DNA from: Flavobacterium salmonis
GTDB taxonomy: Bacteria > Bacteroidota > Bacteroidia > Flavobacteriales > Flavobacteriaceae
Reading direction: 5' to 3'
Assembly: GCF_903819435.1 (NCBI RefSeq)
Contig: NZ_CAIJDP010000088.1
Coordinates: 145,261 to 209,260, forward strand
DNA: 64,000 nt
The translations under genes and the position numbers were made by a program. Below are positions 15,919-24,952 of the stretch, piece by piece. The notes under the pieces are model-generated. The model searched no databases. It worked only from the letters and a program-made list of their open reading frames with translations, and was not told where the DNA came from. How positions within the stretch are numbered: the first letter of the stretch is position 1; the number at the start of each line of letters is the position of its first letter.

Positions 15919-17211
15919 TTACTTGATCTTAAAAGCGTTTAACCCCGGAAAATAAGCAGTACTTCCTAATTCTTCTTCGATTCTCAATAATTGATTATAT
16001 TTTGCCATACGATCAGAACGAGAAGCAGAACCTGTCTTAATTTGACCACAATTTAAAGCTACAGCCAAATCTGCGATTGTATTATCTTCTGTTTCTCCTG
16101 AACGGTGAGACATAACTGAAGTATAACCCGCATTTTTAGCCATATTTACTGCAGCAATAGTTTCTGTCAAAGTACCAATTTGGTTTACTTTTACTAAAAT
16201 TGAGTTAGCGATACCTTTTTCAATTCCCGTTGACAAACGAGCAACGTTAGTTACGAATAAATCATCTCCAACTAATTGAACTTTATGTCCAATTTTTTCA
16301 GTTAAATATTTCCATCCATCCCAATCATCTTCGTACATACCATCTTCGATAGAAATAATTGGATATTTAGCAGCAAGTTCAGCTAAATAATCTGCTTGCT
16401 GTTCAGAAGTTCTGATTTTTCCGGTTTCTCCTTCAAATTTAGTGTAATCATATTTGCCGTCTACATAAAACTCAGATGCAGCACAGTCAAGAGCAATCAT
16501 AATTTCGTCACCAAAAGTATATCCTGCTTTTTCAACGGCTAATTTGATAGTATCTAAAGCATCTTCAGTACCACCTGCCAAGTTTGGAGCAAACCCTCCT
16601 TCGTCACCAACAGCAGTACTTAAACCTCTATCGTGTAATACTTTTTTCAAACTATGAAAAATTTCAGTTCCCATTTGCATAGCATGTGTAAAAGAAGTGG
16701 CTTTTACAGGGAAAATCATAAATTCCTGAAAAGCAATAGGAGCATCAGAGTGCGAACCACCATTGATGATATTCATCATAGGAACAGGCAATGTATTAGC
16801 AGAAACCCCACCAACATATCTGTATAATGGTAATCCAAGTTCATTAGCTGCAGCTTTTGCAGCAGCAAGTGAAACTCCTAAAATAGCATTAGCTCCTAAT
16901 TTAGATTTATTTGGTGTTCCATCTAAATCAATCATTAATTGATCAATAGTATTTTGTTCAAAAACAGAAGTTCCAACCAATTCTTCAGCAATAACGGTAT
17001 TTACATTATTCACTGCATTCAAAACTCCTTTTCCAAGATAAGCTTTACCTCCATCACGTAATTCAACAGCTTCGTGCTCTCCAGTTGATGCTCCAGACGG
17101 AACAGCCGCTCTACCTAATACACCATTTTCAGTTACTACATCAACTTCAATAGTAGGATTCCCTCTGGAATCAAGAATTTGTCTTGCGTGAACTTTAATT
17201 ATAATACTCAT
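15919..17211 (-). CDS. eno: enolase
   Basis: Converts 2-phosphoglycerate to phosphoenolpyruvate in glycolysis. 430 residues, full length. Signature segments are ARQILDSRGNPTIEVD at the N-terminus, PSGASTGEHEAVELRDG (mobile loop), MNIINGGSHSDAPIAFQEFM, SIEDGMYEDDWDGW (metal-binding Glu/Asp), LVGDDLFVTN and VMSHRSGETEDNTIADLAV (catalytic Lys and His region). It is monocistronic by spacing: 111 nt to carA upstream and a terminator downstream. Confidence 0.98.
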   Translation of the reverse strand: MSIIIKVHARQILDSRGNPTIEVDVVTENGVLGRAAVPSGASTGEHEAVELRDGGKAYLGKGVLNAVNNVNTVIAEELVGTSVFEQNTIDQLMIDLDGTPNKSKLGANAILGVSLAAAKAAANELGLPLYRYVGGVSANTLPVPMMNIINGGSHSDAPIAFQEFMIFPVKATSFTHAMQMGTEIFHSLKKVLHDRGLSTAVGDEGGFAPNLAGGTEDALDTIKLAVEKAGYTFGDEIMIALDCAASEFYVDGKYDYTKFEGETGKIRTSEQQADYLAELAAKYPIISIEDGMYEDDWDGWKYLTEKIGHKVQLVGDDLFVTNVARLSTGIEKGIANSILVKVNQIGTLTETIAAVNMAKNAGYTSVMSHRSGETEDNTIADLAVALNCGQIKTGSASRSDRMAKYNQLLRIEEELGSTAYFPGLNAFKIK

Positions 17212-17322
17212 TATTTTTGTTTTTTATTAATAAAATATAATTTTTTTTCGAAAGTATAAAAATATTTAATACTAAAAACGCATTTTTATCATTAAACATC
17301 TTTATTTATTAACTACATCGTT

Positions 17323-18432
17323 TTAGACCTTTGCAGATTTTATGTTATCAACAAATTGATCAAACAAATAAGACGAATCATGCGGGCCCGGACTAGCTTC
17401 AGGATGATACTGCACTGAAAAACAATTTTTATTTTTCATACGCATTCCCGCAACTGTATCATCATTAAGATGCACGTGTGTAATCTCTAATTCTGGATGA
17501 CCTTCCAAAGCCTCTCTTTTTACAGCAAATCCATGATTTTGAGAAGTTATTTCACCTTTTCCAGTAATAATATTTTTTACAGGATGATTAATTCCACGAT
17601 GACCTCCAAACATTTTATAAGTTTTAACTCCGTTAGCCAAAGCTATAACCTGATGACCCAAACAGATTCCAAATAATGGTTTATCATCTGCTATAATTTC
17701 TTTAGCAACTTGTATAGCACTAAATAGAGGGTCGGGATCTCCAGGCCCATTTGACAAAAAGTAACCGTCAGGGCTGAAGGCAGTCAAATCTCCATATGTT
17801 GAATTATAAGGAAAAACTTTGATATAGCAATCTCTTTTTGCAAGATTTCTCAAAATATTCTTTTTAATTCCAAGATCTAAAGCAGATATTTTATAAGTAG
17901 CATTTTCATCACCAAAAAAATAAGGTTCTTTAGTTGAAACTTTTGACGCTAATTCTAAACCTTCCATGTTTGGTACATTAGCCAATTCTTTTTTCAATTC
18001 ATCAATCGAAGTTCCGTCTGTACAAATAACAGCATTCATTGCTCCATTATCACGGATATAACTTACAAGAGCTCTTGTATCAACATCAGAAATACAGATT
18101 AAATTTTGTTTTGTAAAATAATCTTCTAAACTTCCCGAAGCATCTTCTCTTGAATAATTAAAGCTAAAGTTTTTACAAACTAAACCAGCAATTTTAACGC
18201 TATCCGATTCAATTTCCAAATCATTAACACCATAATTTCCAATATGCGCATTTGTAGCTACCAATATTTGCCCAAAGTATGAAGGATCTGTAAAAATCTC
18301 CTGATACCCGGTCATTCCTGTATTAAAACAAACTTCACCAAAAGTTTTACCGCTAATACCGATAGATTTCCCATGAAAAATAGTCCCATCACTTAGTAAT
18401 AAAATGGCGCTCTGTCGTGTCGTGTATTTCAT
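17323..18432 (-). CDS. carA: carbamoyl-phosphate synthase small subunit
   Basis: Glutaminase subunit that delivers ammonia to CarB for carbamoyl phosphate, used in pyrimidine and arginine synthesis. 369 residues. The N-terminal CPSase small-chain domain (LLLSDGTIFHGKSIG, FNTGMTGYQEIFTDPSY) is followed by a class I glutamine amidotransferase domain with nucleophile Cys in FGICLGHQVIALA and the His/Glu pair in YHPEASPGPHDS. The large subunit carB is not adjacent and not in this window. Its promoter (18504-18534) is one of the best in the window and gives a leader of about 68 nt. Confidence 0.96.
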   Translation of the reverse strand: MKYTTRQSAILLLSDGTIFHGKSIGISGKTFGEVCFNTGMTGYQEIFTDPSYFGQILVATNAHIGNYGVNDLEIESDSVKIAGLVCKNFSFNYSREDASGSLEDYFTKQNLICISDVDTRALVSYIRDNGAMNAVICTDGTSIDELKKELANVPNMEGLELASKVSTKEPYFFGDENATYKISALDLGIKKNILRNLAKRDCYIKVFPYNSTYGDLTAFSPDGYFLSNGPGDPDPLFSAIQVAKEIIADDKPLFGICLGHQVIALANGVKTYKMFGGHRGINHPVKNIITGKGEITSQNHGFAVKREALEGHPELEITHVHLNDDTVAGMRMKNKNCFSVQYHPEASPGPHDSSYLFDQFVDNIKSAKV

Positions 18433-18503
18433 TCTTTAATTTGTATTGTTTTATCGTATTCTAAAACAAGCTGTAGCTCGTTTATTTGTAATTAGATATT
18501 TTG

Positions 18504-18534
18504 CAAATTTACTTTTTTAAAAGAGTGTCTCCAA
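18504..18534 (-). promoter_or_regulatory. promoter of carA
   Basis: TTG (18534-18532), exactly 20 nt, TAAATTTG (18511-18504) on the minus strand. The predicted start near 18500 leaves about 68 nt of leader. It lies between the ribosomal-operon terminator and carA. Confidence 0.65.
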
Positions 18535-18611
18535 GATTTTTTAAAAATTTCATTAATAAAAATAAAACCTAATCTCTTAAATAAGTTAAATTATACTTTC
18601 TTTATAAAAAA

Positions 18612-18656
18612 ATCAAAAAAAAAAAAAAGGATAAACTAAAAATTAGCTTATCCTTT
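18612..18656 (-). terminator. terminator of the ribosomal-protein / rpoA unit
   Basis: AAAGGATAA (18626-18634) pairs with TTATCCTTT (18648-18656), and the inner segment can extend the stem. A run of fourteen A on the plus strand becomes the T tract on the minus strand. It follows the rplQ stop codon by 28 nt and ends the large ribosomal block. Confidence 0.9.
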
Positions 18657-18683
18657 ATTTCTATAGAATCATTACTTTCATAA

Positions 18684-19175
18684 TTATTCAGAAGCTTCAG
18701 TAGTCGTTTCTGATTCAGCAGCAGGAGCTTCTGTAGTTGTCTCCTCAGCTTTTTTTGCTTTACCACCACGACGGCTTTTTGCTTTTTTAACTTCTTTTTT
18801 TCCTCCATTGTAAAGCTCATTGAAATCTACAAGTTCGATCATTGCCATATCAGCATTATCTCCCAAACGATTTCCAACTTTGATGATACGAGTGTATCCT
18901 CCTGGACGGTCACCAACTTTAGCAGCTACGTCTCTGAACAAGTCAGTTACAGCATATTTGCTACGTAAGTAAGCAAAAACAATACGACGGTTGTGAGTCG
19001 TATCTTCTTTTGATTTTGTGATTAAAGGCTCAACAAATTGTTTAAGCGCTTTAGCCTTAGCAACAGTAGTGTTAATACGTTTGTGCTCAATAAGAGAACA
19101 AGCCATATTAGCCAACATAGCTTTTCTATGTCCAGTCTGTCTGCTTAAGTGATTGAATTTTTTTCCGTGTCTCAT
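18684..19175 (-). CDS. rplQ: 50S ribosomal protein L17
   Basis: L17 near the peptide exit tunnel of the 50S subunit. MRHGKKFNHLSRQTGHRKAM is the diagnostic N-terminus. At 163 residues it is longer than E. coli L17 (127): after about residue 125 a tail of alternating Lys/Arg/Ala and then Glu/Ala/Thr (KKAEETTTEAPAAESETTTE) is added, as seen in many Bacteroidota. It is the last gene of the alpha operon (rpsM-rpsK-rpsD-rpoA-rplQ), followed by a strong terminator. Confidence 0.96.
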   Translation of the reverse strand: MRHGKKFNHLSRQTGHRKAMLANMACSLIEHKRINTTVAKAKALKQFVEPLITKSKEDTTHNRRIVFAYLRSKYAVTDLFRDVAAKVGDRPGGYTRIIKVGNRLGDNADMAMIELVDFNELYNGGKKEVKKAKSRRGGKAKKAEETTTEAPAAESETTTEASE

Positions 19176-19211
19176 TGCTATTTTAAATTTAATCCCGCAA
19201 GCGGGATTGAA

Positions 19212-20204
19212 TTATTCTTTATCTAATTTGTATTTAGCTAAGTCCATCCCGAAAGTTAAATTTTTAACCGCAACAAGTTCATCAAGTTCAGTTAAAGATT
19301 TTTTACCAAAATTACGGAATTTCATTAGGTCATTTTTATTGAACGATACTAAATCACCAAGTGTATCAACTTCAGCCGCTTTCAAGCAATTTAATGCTCT
19401 CACAGATAAATCCATATCAACAAGCTTAGTTTTAAGCAATTGTCTCATATGCAATGACTCTTCATCATACGATTCTGTTTGTGCAATTTCGTCAGCCTCG
19501 AGTGTAATTCTTTCGTCAGAGAACAACATGAAGTGGTGAATTAAAACTTTAGCAGCTTCAGTAAGAGCATCTTTTGGATTAATAGAGCCATCAGTTTTAA
19601 TTTCAAAAACTAATTTTTCGTAATCTGTTTTTTGCTCAACACGGAAGTTTTCAATTGCATATTTTACATTTTTTACCGGAGTAAAAATAGAATCTGTAAA
19701 AATAGTTCCAATTGCAGCATTCTGTTTTTTGTTCTCCTCAGCAGGTACGTATCCTCTACCTTTTTCGATTGTTAAATCGAAATTCAATTTGATTTTAGAA
19801 TCTAAATTACAGATAACAAGATCCGGGTTCAGAACTTGAAAACCTGAGATAAATTTTTGAAAATCACCTGCTGTTAATTGATCTTTACCAGAAACAGAAA
19901 TAGTAACTGCTTCATTATCGATGTCTTCAATTTGACGTTTGAAACGTACTTGTTTTAGATTAAGGATAATTTCGGTAACATCTTCAACAACACCTGAAAT
20001 AGTAGAAAACTCATGATCTACACCTTCGATACGAACAGATGTAATTGCATAACCTTCTAATGCTGAAAGCAAAACTCTTCTAAGTGCATTACCAACTGTC
20101 AATCCGTAACCAGGTTCTAAAGGTCTAAATTCAAATTTACCTTCAAAATCGGTTGAATCGATCATGATAACTTTATCGGGCTTTTGAAAATTAAATATTG
20201 CCAT
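19212..20204 (-). CDS. rpoA: RNA polymerase alpha subunit
   Basis: 330 residues. The N-terminal assembly domain spans about 1-230 (KFEFRPLEPGYGLTVGNALRRVLLSALEGYA). After a linker, the C-terminal DNA- and activator-binding domain follows from about 255 (LDMDLSVRALNCLKAAEV-type segment, NDLMKFRNFGKKSLTELDEL). It lies between rpsD (21 nt) and rplQ (36 nt), the classic alpha-operon order. Like other Bacteroidota, this organism would use the primary sigma factor that reads TTG/TAnnTTTG promoters. Confidence 0.98.
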   Translation of the reverse strand: MAIFNFQKPDKVIMIDSTDFEGKFEFRPLEPGYGLTVGNALRRVLLSALEGYAITSVRIEGVDHEFSTISGVVEDVTEIILNLKQVRFKRQIEDIDNEAVTISVSGKDQLTAGDFQKFISGFQVLNPDLVICNLDSKIKLNFDLTIEKGRGYVPAEENKKQNAAIGTIFTDSIFTPVKNVKYAIENFRVEQKTDYEKLVFEIKTDGSINPKDALTEAAKVLIHHFMLFSDERITLEADEIAQTESYDEESLHMRQLLKTKLVDMDLSVRALNCLKAAEVDTLGDLVSFNKNDLMKFRNFGKKSLTELDELVAVKNLTFGMDLAKYKLDKE

Positions 20205-20225
20205 AAATTTCGACTAAGTCAATTA

Positions 20226-20831
20226 TTATTTGTTGTACAACTCTACGATTAATTGTTCTTTAATGTTTTCTGGAATTTGAAGTCTTGCAGGTACAGAAAC
20301 GAAAGTTCCCTCTTTAAGATCATTATTCCATGTAATCCATTCATAAACATGACTTGAATTTGACAAAGAACGTTCGATAGCTTCTAAAGATTTAGATTTT
20401 TCACGAACTGCAACTTTATCACCAGGCTTAAGGTGGTAAGAAGGAATGTTTACAACTTCTCCGTTAACAGTAATGTGTCTGTGAGAAACTAATTGTCTTG
20501 CACCTCTACGAGATGGAGCAATTCCCATTCTAAAAACAACATTATCTAATCTTGCTTCACATAATTGTAAAAGAACTTCACCAGTAACACCTTTAGTAGC
20601 TGATGCTTTTTTGAATAAACCTCTGAATTGCTTTTCTAAAATTCCATAAGAATATTTAGCTTTTTGCTTTTCCATTAACTGAACAGCGTATTCAGATTTT
20701 TTACCTCTTTTTTTAGCCATCCCGTGTTGTCCAGGTGGGTAATTTCTTTTTTCGAAAGATTTATCATCTCCGAATATTGCTTCGCCAAATTTACGAGCAA
20801 TTCTAGTTTTAGGACCAGTATATCTTGCCAT
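20226..20831 (-). CDS. rpsD: 30S ribosomal protein S4
   Basis: S4, 201 residues, a primary 16S rRNA binder that nucleates 30S assembly. MARYTGPKTRIARKFGEAIFG starts the protein, and the S4 RNA-binding domain is seen in RLDNVVFRMGIAPSRRGARQLVSHRHITVNG. The N-terminal region has no zinc-ligand cysteines (C-minus form). It follows rpsK after 92 nt, a longer gap than most here, and precedes rpoA. Confidence 0.97.
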   Translation of the reverse strand: MARYTGPKTRIARKFGEAIFGDDKSFEKRNYPPGQHGMAKKRGKKSEYAVQLMEKQKAKYSYGILEKQFRGLFKKASATKGVTGEVLLQLCEARLDNVVFRMGIAPSRRGARQLVSHRHITVNGEVVNIPSYHLKPGDKVAVREKSKSLEAIERSLSNSSHVYEWITWNNDLKEGTFVSVPARLQIPENIKEQLIVELYNK

Positions 20832-20923
20832 TTCTAAAAATTAAATTTAAGGTAGAGATTATGAATTCAGGTCATATCCTTCGATAATCGTTTATTCTAC
20901 CTTGTTATACTTAAACAATATTA

Positions 20924-21307
20924 TTATACTCTACGTCTCTTTGGAGGACGACAACCGTTGTGAGGCATTGGAGTAACATCGATAATCTCTGTAACTTCAA
21001 TTCCACCGTTATGAATAGAACGGATAGCAGACTCTCGTCCATTTCCTGGTCCTTTTACATAAACCTTAACTTTTTTAAGTCCTGCCTCAAGAGCTACCTT
21101 ACTACAATCTTCTGCAGCCATTTGAGCAGCATATGGAGTATTCTTTTTAGAACCCCTGAAACCCATTTTACCAGCTGAAGACCAAGAAATAACTTCACCT
21201 TTCTTGTTTGTCAAAGAAATAATGATGTTGTTGAAAGTGGCAGAAATATGAGCTTCACCCGTTGATTCAACGATAACTTTACGTTTTTTTGCAGTTGCTT
21301 TAGCCAT
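20924..21307 (-). CDS. rpsK: 30S ribosomal protein S11
   Basis: S11, 127 residues, on the 30S platform. The sequence TGEAHISATFNNIIISLTNKKG and the C-terminal DVTPMPHNGCRPPKRRRV are family signatures; the NG-CRPPKRRRV tail is where Asn may be isomerised in other bacteria. It begins 8 nt after rpsM in the alpha operon. Confidence 0.97.
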   Translation of the reverse strand: MAKATAKKRKVIVESTGEAHISATFNNIIISLTNKKGEVISWSSAGKMGFRGSKKNTPYAAQMAAEDCSKVALEAGLKKVKVYVKGPGNGRESAIRSIHNGGIEVTEIIDVTPMPHNGCRPPKRRRV

Positions 21308-21315
21308 ATTACTTA

Positions 21316-21690
21316 TTATTTAGTTGCTTTTTTCTTGTTAGCAACAGTTTTTCTTTTACCTTTTCTTGTTCTAGAGTTGTTTTTAGTTCTTTGCCCTCTT
21401 AACGGAAGACCAGATCTGTGACGGATACCTCTGTAACATCCAATATCCATTAAACGTTTGATGTTCAAAGAAACTTCAGAACGTAATTCACCTTCAATTT
21501 TGTAAAATCCTACTGCGTCACGAATTGCTCCGATCTCGTCATCATTCCAATCTTGAACTTTTTTATCTTGGCTAACTTGAGCTTTTTCTAAAATCTCAAT
21601 AGCTCTACTTCTTCCTAATCCAAAGATATAGGTAAGTGCTATAACACCTCTTTTGTTTTTTGGGATATCTACCCCTGCTATTCTTGCCAT
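21316..21690 (-). CDS. rpsM: 30S ribosomal protein S13
   Basis: S13, 124 residues, in the 30S head with bridges to the 50S. MARIAGVDIPKNKRGVIALTYIFG and the basic tail HRSGLPLRGQRTKNNSRTRKG are diagnostic. It begins 2 nt after the rpmJ stop and is followed by rpsK. Confidence 0.97.
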   Translation of the reverse strand: MARIAGVDIPKNKRGVIALTYIFGLGRSRAIEILEKAQVSQDKKVQDWNDDEIGAIRDAVGFYKIEGELRSEVSLNIKRLMDIGCYRGIRHRSGLPLRGQRTKNNSRTRKGKRKTVANKKKATK

Positions 21691-21692
21691 AA

Positions 21693-21809
21693 TTATCCTT
21701 GTCTTTGTTTAAATCTAGGATTTTTTTTGTTTATAACGTACAATCTCCCTTTTCTACGCACGATAATGCACTCGGCACTTCTCTTTTTTACTGATGCTCT
21801 AACTTTCAT
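21693..21809 (-). CDS. rpmJ: 50S ribosomal protein L36, zinc-free form
   Basis: A 38-codon gene from the ATG at 21809 to the TAA at 21693. The protein begins MKVRASVKKRSAEC and ends NPRFKQRQG, the L36 framework. Of the four zinc ligands in the usual form (Cys-x2-Cys, Cys, His) only one Cys remains (residue 14), so this is the zinc-independent C-minus type. It sits between infA (12 nt upstream) and rpsM (2 nt downstream), its normal place. Confidence 0.95.
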   Translation of the reverse strand: MKVRASVKKRSAECIIVRRKGRLYVINKKNPRFKQRQG

Positions 21810-21821
21810 AGTGAATATCCT

Positions 21822-22037
21822 TTAATATCGATAAGTAATTCTTGCTTTTGACAAATCATAAGGGCTCATTTCTAGCTTCACTTTATCACCAGGTAATAAT
21901 TTGATATAATGCATTCGCATTTTCCCAGAAATATGAGCAATTACAATATGTCCATTTTCTAACTCTACACGGAACATTGCATTTGATAATGCTTCAATGA
22001 TTGATCCGTCTTGCTCTATTGCTGATTGTTTTGCCAT
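21822..22037 (-). CDS. infA: translation initiation factor IF-1
   Basis: 71-residue OB-fold (S1) protein that occupies the ribosomal A site during initiation. MAKQSAIEQDGSIIEALSNAMFRVELENGH is the typical start and LPGDKVKLEMSPYDLSKARITYRY the typical end. It lies 7 nt downstream of secY and 12 nt upstream of rpmJ. No methionine aminopeptidase or adenylate kinase gene is found between secY and infA, unlike in many bacteria. Confidence 0.97.
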   Translation of the reverse strand: MAKQSAIEQDGSIIEALSNAMFRVELENGHIVIAHISGKMRMHYIKLLPGDKVKLEMSPYDLSKARITYRY

Positions 22038-22044
22038 AAATATA

Positions 22045-23391
22045 TTAAGCTACTGCTTTTCTATTTTTACCAGTCTTCATTAAACCATCATAATGTTTGT
22101 TTAACAAGTATGAATTGATTTGCTGAATAGTATCTATCGCAACTCCAACCATAATTATTAAAGAGGTACCTCCAAAAAACATTGCCCAAGATTGTTGTAC
22201 ATCCATAATACTTACAACAATAGCTGGGAACACAGCAATCAAAGCAAGGAATAAAGATCCAGGGAAAGTTATTAAAGACATCACTTTATCAAGAAAGTCT
22301 GAAGTTTCTGCGCCAGGTCTGACACCCGGAATAAAACCACCACTTCTTTTTAAATCATCGGCCATTTTGTTAGTAGGTACTGTGATTGCAGTATAGAAGA
22401 ATGTGAATACAATAATTAAAGTTGCAAAAACAAAATTATACCAAAACCCAAACATATTACTAAATGCCCCAACAATAGATTGTGATGTATCTGATTTAGA
22501 CAATCCAGCTACAGCAGCAGGAATAAACATAATTGCCTGAGCAAAAATAATTGGCATTACTCCGGAAGCATTAAGCTTAAGAGGAATCCATTGTCTATTA
22601 CCACCTGCTAAATCTTGTTCGTAATCTCCTGTAGTTGTACGACGAGCGTATTGTACAGGAATTCTGCGTACCGCCATTGTAAGCAATACACAAGAAATGA
22701 TAACTAACAACCATACAATAATTTCAATAACCAATAACATTGGACCTCCGTTGTTATTCGTAACTCTGGTTGTAAACTCTTGTATAAAAGCTTGTGGTAA
22801 ACGCGCTAATATACCAACCATAATTAATAATGAAATTCCGTTTCCAATACCTTTATCAGTAATTTTTTCTCCAAGCCACATAGCAAAAATAGTACCAGTA
22901 ACTAAGATAATAACAGAAGAAAATAAAAACTCAGGAGAGTTAAAACCAAGCAAAAATGCATTACCTGGTAATGTTCTGTATAAATTATAAATATAAGTAG
23001 GACCTTGAACCAATGTAATAGCAATAGTTAACCAACGGGTAATTTGATTAATCTTTTTTCTACCGCTTTCTCCATCATTTTGAAGTTTTTGCAAATATGG
23101 AATTGCGATTCCCATTAACTGAACAACAATAGAAGCAGAAATGTAGGGCATAATCCCTAAAGCAAAAACTGAAGCTTTAGAGAAAGCACCTCCGGTGAAC
23201 ATGTCTAAGATAGATCCTAAACCATTTTTTGTTTGTCCCGCTAAACCAGTTAATTGAGTTGCATCAATTCCAGGAAGCGTAACGTGTGCTCCAAAACGAT
23301 ATACTAAAAGTAGACCTAATGTAATCAGGATTCTGTTTTTCAGTTCTTCGATTTTCCAAACATTACTTATTGATTCAATAAATTTCTTCAT
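22045..23391 (-). CDS. secY: preprotein translocase subunit SecY
   Basis: Channel subunit of the SecYEG translocon, 448 residues with ten predicted membrane helices. Recognisable segments are RILITLGLLLVYRFGAHVTLPGID (helix 1), GIMPYISASIVVQL (helix 2 region), ITDKGIGNGISLLIMVGI and the cytoplasmic loop QYARRTTTGDYEQDLAGGNRQ. It is carried in the spc block after rplO (12 nt). Confidence 0.97.
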   Translation of the reverse strand: MKKFIESISNVWKIEELKNRILITLGLLLVYRFGAHVTLPGIDATQLTGLAGQTKNGLGSILDMFTGGAFSKASVFALGIMPYISASIVVQLMGIAIPYLQKLQNDGESGRKKINQITRWLTIAITLVQGPTYIYNLYRTLPGNAFLLGFNSPEFLFSSVIILVTGTIFAMWLGEKITDKGIGNGISLLIMVGILARLPQAFIQEFTTRVTNNNGGPMLLVIEIIVWLLVIISCVLLTMAVRRIPVQYARRTTTGDYEQDLAGGNRQWIPLKLNASGVMPIIFAQAIMFIPAAVAGLSKSDTSQSIVGAFSNMFGFWYNFVFATLIIVFTFFYTAITVPTNKMADDLKRSGGFIPGVRPGAETSDFLDKVMSLITFPGSLFLALIAVFPAIVVSIMDVQQSWAMFFGGTSLIIMVGVAIDTIQQINSYLLNKHYDGLMKTGKNRKAVA

Positions 23392-23403
23392 ACAATAGAA
23401 AAA

Positions 23404-23856
23404 TTATATTGTTACAGCCTCTCCTCCAGCAGCTTCAATAGCAGCTTTCGCAGTAGCAGTAAATTTGTGAGCAGTTACTTTTAATTTTGCTTTCAATTCT
23501 CCTCTACCTAAAATCTTAACGATTTCATTTTTGGTAGCCAGACGGTTTGCTACGAAATCTGTCATAGAAACAGAATCAGTGATCACACCATTGTCTACTA
23601 ACAATTGAAGCGTATCTAAATTAACACCTTCGTATTCTTTACGATTAATGTTTGTGAAACCAAACTTAGGCACACGTCTTTGAAGTGGCATTTGCCCTCC
23701 TTCAAAACCAATCTTTTTAGAATAACCAGAACGAGATTTTGCTCCTTTGTGTCCTCTTGCAGAAGTACCACCTTTTCCAGAACCTTCTCCTCTACCTAAT
23801 CTTTTATTTTGATTGTGTGTTGACCCTTCAGCTGGTTGTAAGTTACTTAAATTCAT
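23404..23856 (-). CDS. rplO: 50S ribosomal protein L15
   Basis: L15, 150 residues, a late-assembling 50S protein. MNLSNLQPAEGSTHNQNKRLGRGEGSG and GKGGTSARGHKGAKSRSGY form the glycine/arginine-rich extension into rRNA. It lies 11 nt after rpmD and 12 nt before secY. Confidence 0.96.
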   Translation of the reverse strand: MNLSNLQPAEGSTHNQNKRLGRGEGSGKGGTSARGHKGAKSRSGYSKKIGFEGGQMPLQRRVPKFGFTNINRKEYEGVNLDTLQLLVDNGVITDSVSMTDFVANRLATKNEIVKILGRGELKAKLKVTAHKFTATAKAAIEAAGGEAVTI

Positions 23857-23867
23857 AACAGTATTTG

Positions 23868-24050
23868 TTATTTAGCTTCTTCAACAGAAACTAAGTGTTT
23901 AACTTTGTTTATCATCCCAAGGATAGCAGGGTTTGAATCATGCTCTACAACTTGTCCCATTTTACGTAGACCCAAAGCTTCTAAACCTCTCTTTTGAGAA
24001 AGAGGACAGTTGATTTTGCTTCGTACTTGTTTTACTAATAATTTAGCCAT
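23868..24050 (-). CDS. rpmD: 50S ribosomal protein L30
   Basis: L30, 60 residues. The motif KQVRSKINCPLSQKRGLEALGLRKMGQ is diagnostic. It lies between rpsE (12 nt) and rplO (11 nt) as in other spc operons. Confidence 0.95.
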   Translation of the reverse strand: MAKLLVKQVRSKINCPLSQKRGLEALGLRKMGQVVEHDSNPAILGMINKVKHLVSVEEAK

Positions 24051-24062
24051 AATTTCCTTGAA

Positions 24063-24584
24063 TTAACCTTTAAAAACTTTTTCTAAAGAAACACCTCTTT
24101 GTTTTGCAACAGTATAAGCGCTTCTCATTTGCAATAAAGCATCAAAAGTTGCTTTAACCACGTTATGAGGATTTGATGATCCTTGAGATTTAGACAATAC
24201 ATCGTGAATACCTACTGATTCAAGAACTGAACGAACAGCTCCACCAGCAATAACTCCTGTACCATGAGAAGCAGGAATTAAAAATACACGTGCACCTCCA
24301 AATTTACCTTTTTGTTCGTGAGGAACAGATTGACCGTTCAAAGGAATTTTTACTAAATTTTTCTTAGCATCTTCTACTGCTTTTGCAATTGCTTCAGAAA
24401 CGTCTTTAGATTTTCCTAATCCATGACCAACTACTCCGTTTTCATCACCTACAACTACAATAGCAGAAAAACCGAAAGCTCTACCTCCTTTTGTAACTTT
24501 AGTAACACGATTAACACTTACCAGACGATCTTTAAGTTCAAGACCACTTGGTTTTACCAATTCTACATTTTTGTATTTAGACAT
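24063..24584 (-). CDS. rpsE: 30S ribosomal protein S5
   Basis: S5, 173 residues, at the mRNA entry site of the 30S. The N-terminal dsRNA-binding-like domain carries DRLVSVNRVTKVTKGGRAFGF. The C-terminal half includes PASHGTGVIAGGAVRSVLES and GSSNPHNVVKATFDAL. 6 nt after rplR. Confidence 0.97.
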   Translation of the reverse strand: MSKYKNVELVKPSGLELKDRLVSVNRVTKVTKGGRAFGFSAIVVVGDENGVVGHGLGKSKDVSEAIAKAVEDAKKNLVKIPLNGQSVPHEQKGKFGGARVFLIPASHGTGVIAGGAVRSVLESVGIHDVLSKSQGSSNPHNVVKATFDALLQMRSAYTVAKQRGVSLEKVFKG

Positions 24585-24590
24585 AATATA

Positions 24591-24941
24591 TTAGAATTTA
24601 AGTCCAGCCGCTCTTGCGCCTTCTGCTAATGATTTAATACGACCGTGATATAAATATCCACCTCTATCAAAAGTGATGGTATCAATCCCGGCTTTTAACG
24701 CTTTTTCAGCAACTAGTTTTCCAACTGCAGCAGCTACTTCAACGTTAGTACCTTTTCCTATTTCTTTTTCTCTTGAAGATGCAGCTAAAATAGTAACTCC
24801 ATTCACATCATCAATAAGTTGAGCGTAAATTTCTTTGTTACTTCTAAATACAGATAATCTTGGGTTAGCAGCAGTACCACTAATCGATTTTCTAATTCTG
24901 AATCTAATTCTCTGTCTTCTATCAGATTTTGTTAATGACAT
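24591..24941 (-). CDS. rplR: 50S ribosomal protein L18
   Basis: L18, 116 residues, a 5S rRNA binder in the central protuberance. RIRKSISGTAANPRLSVFRSNKEIYAQLIDD and FDRGGYLYHGRIKSLAEGARAAGLKF are diagnostic. 11 nt after rplF. Confidence 0.97.
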   Translation of the reverse strand: MSLTKSDRRQRIRFRIRKSISGTAANPRLSVFRSNKEIYAQLIDDVNGVTILAASSREKEIGKGTNVEVAAAVGKLVAEKALKAGIDTITFDRGGYLYHGRIKSLAEGARAAGLKF

Positions 24942-24952
24942 AATCTTATTTT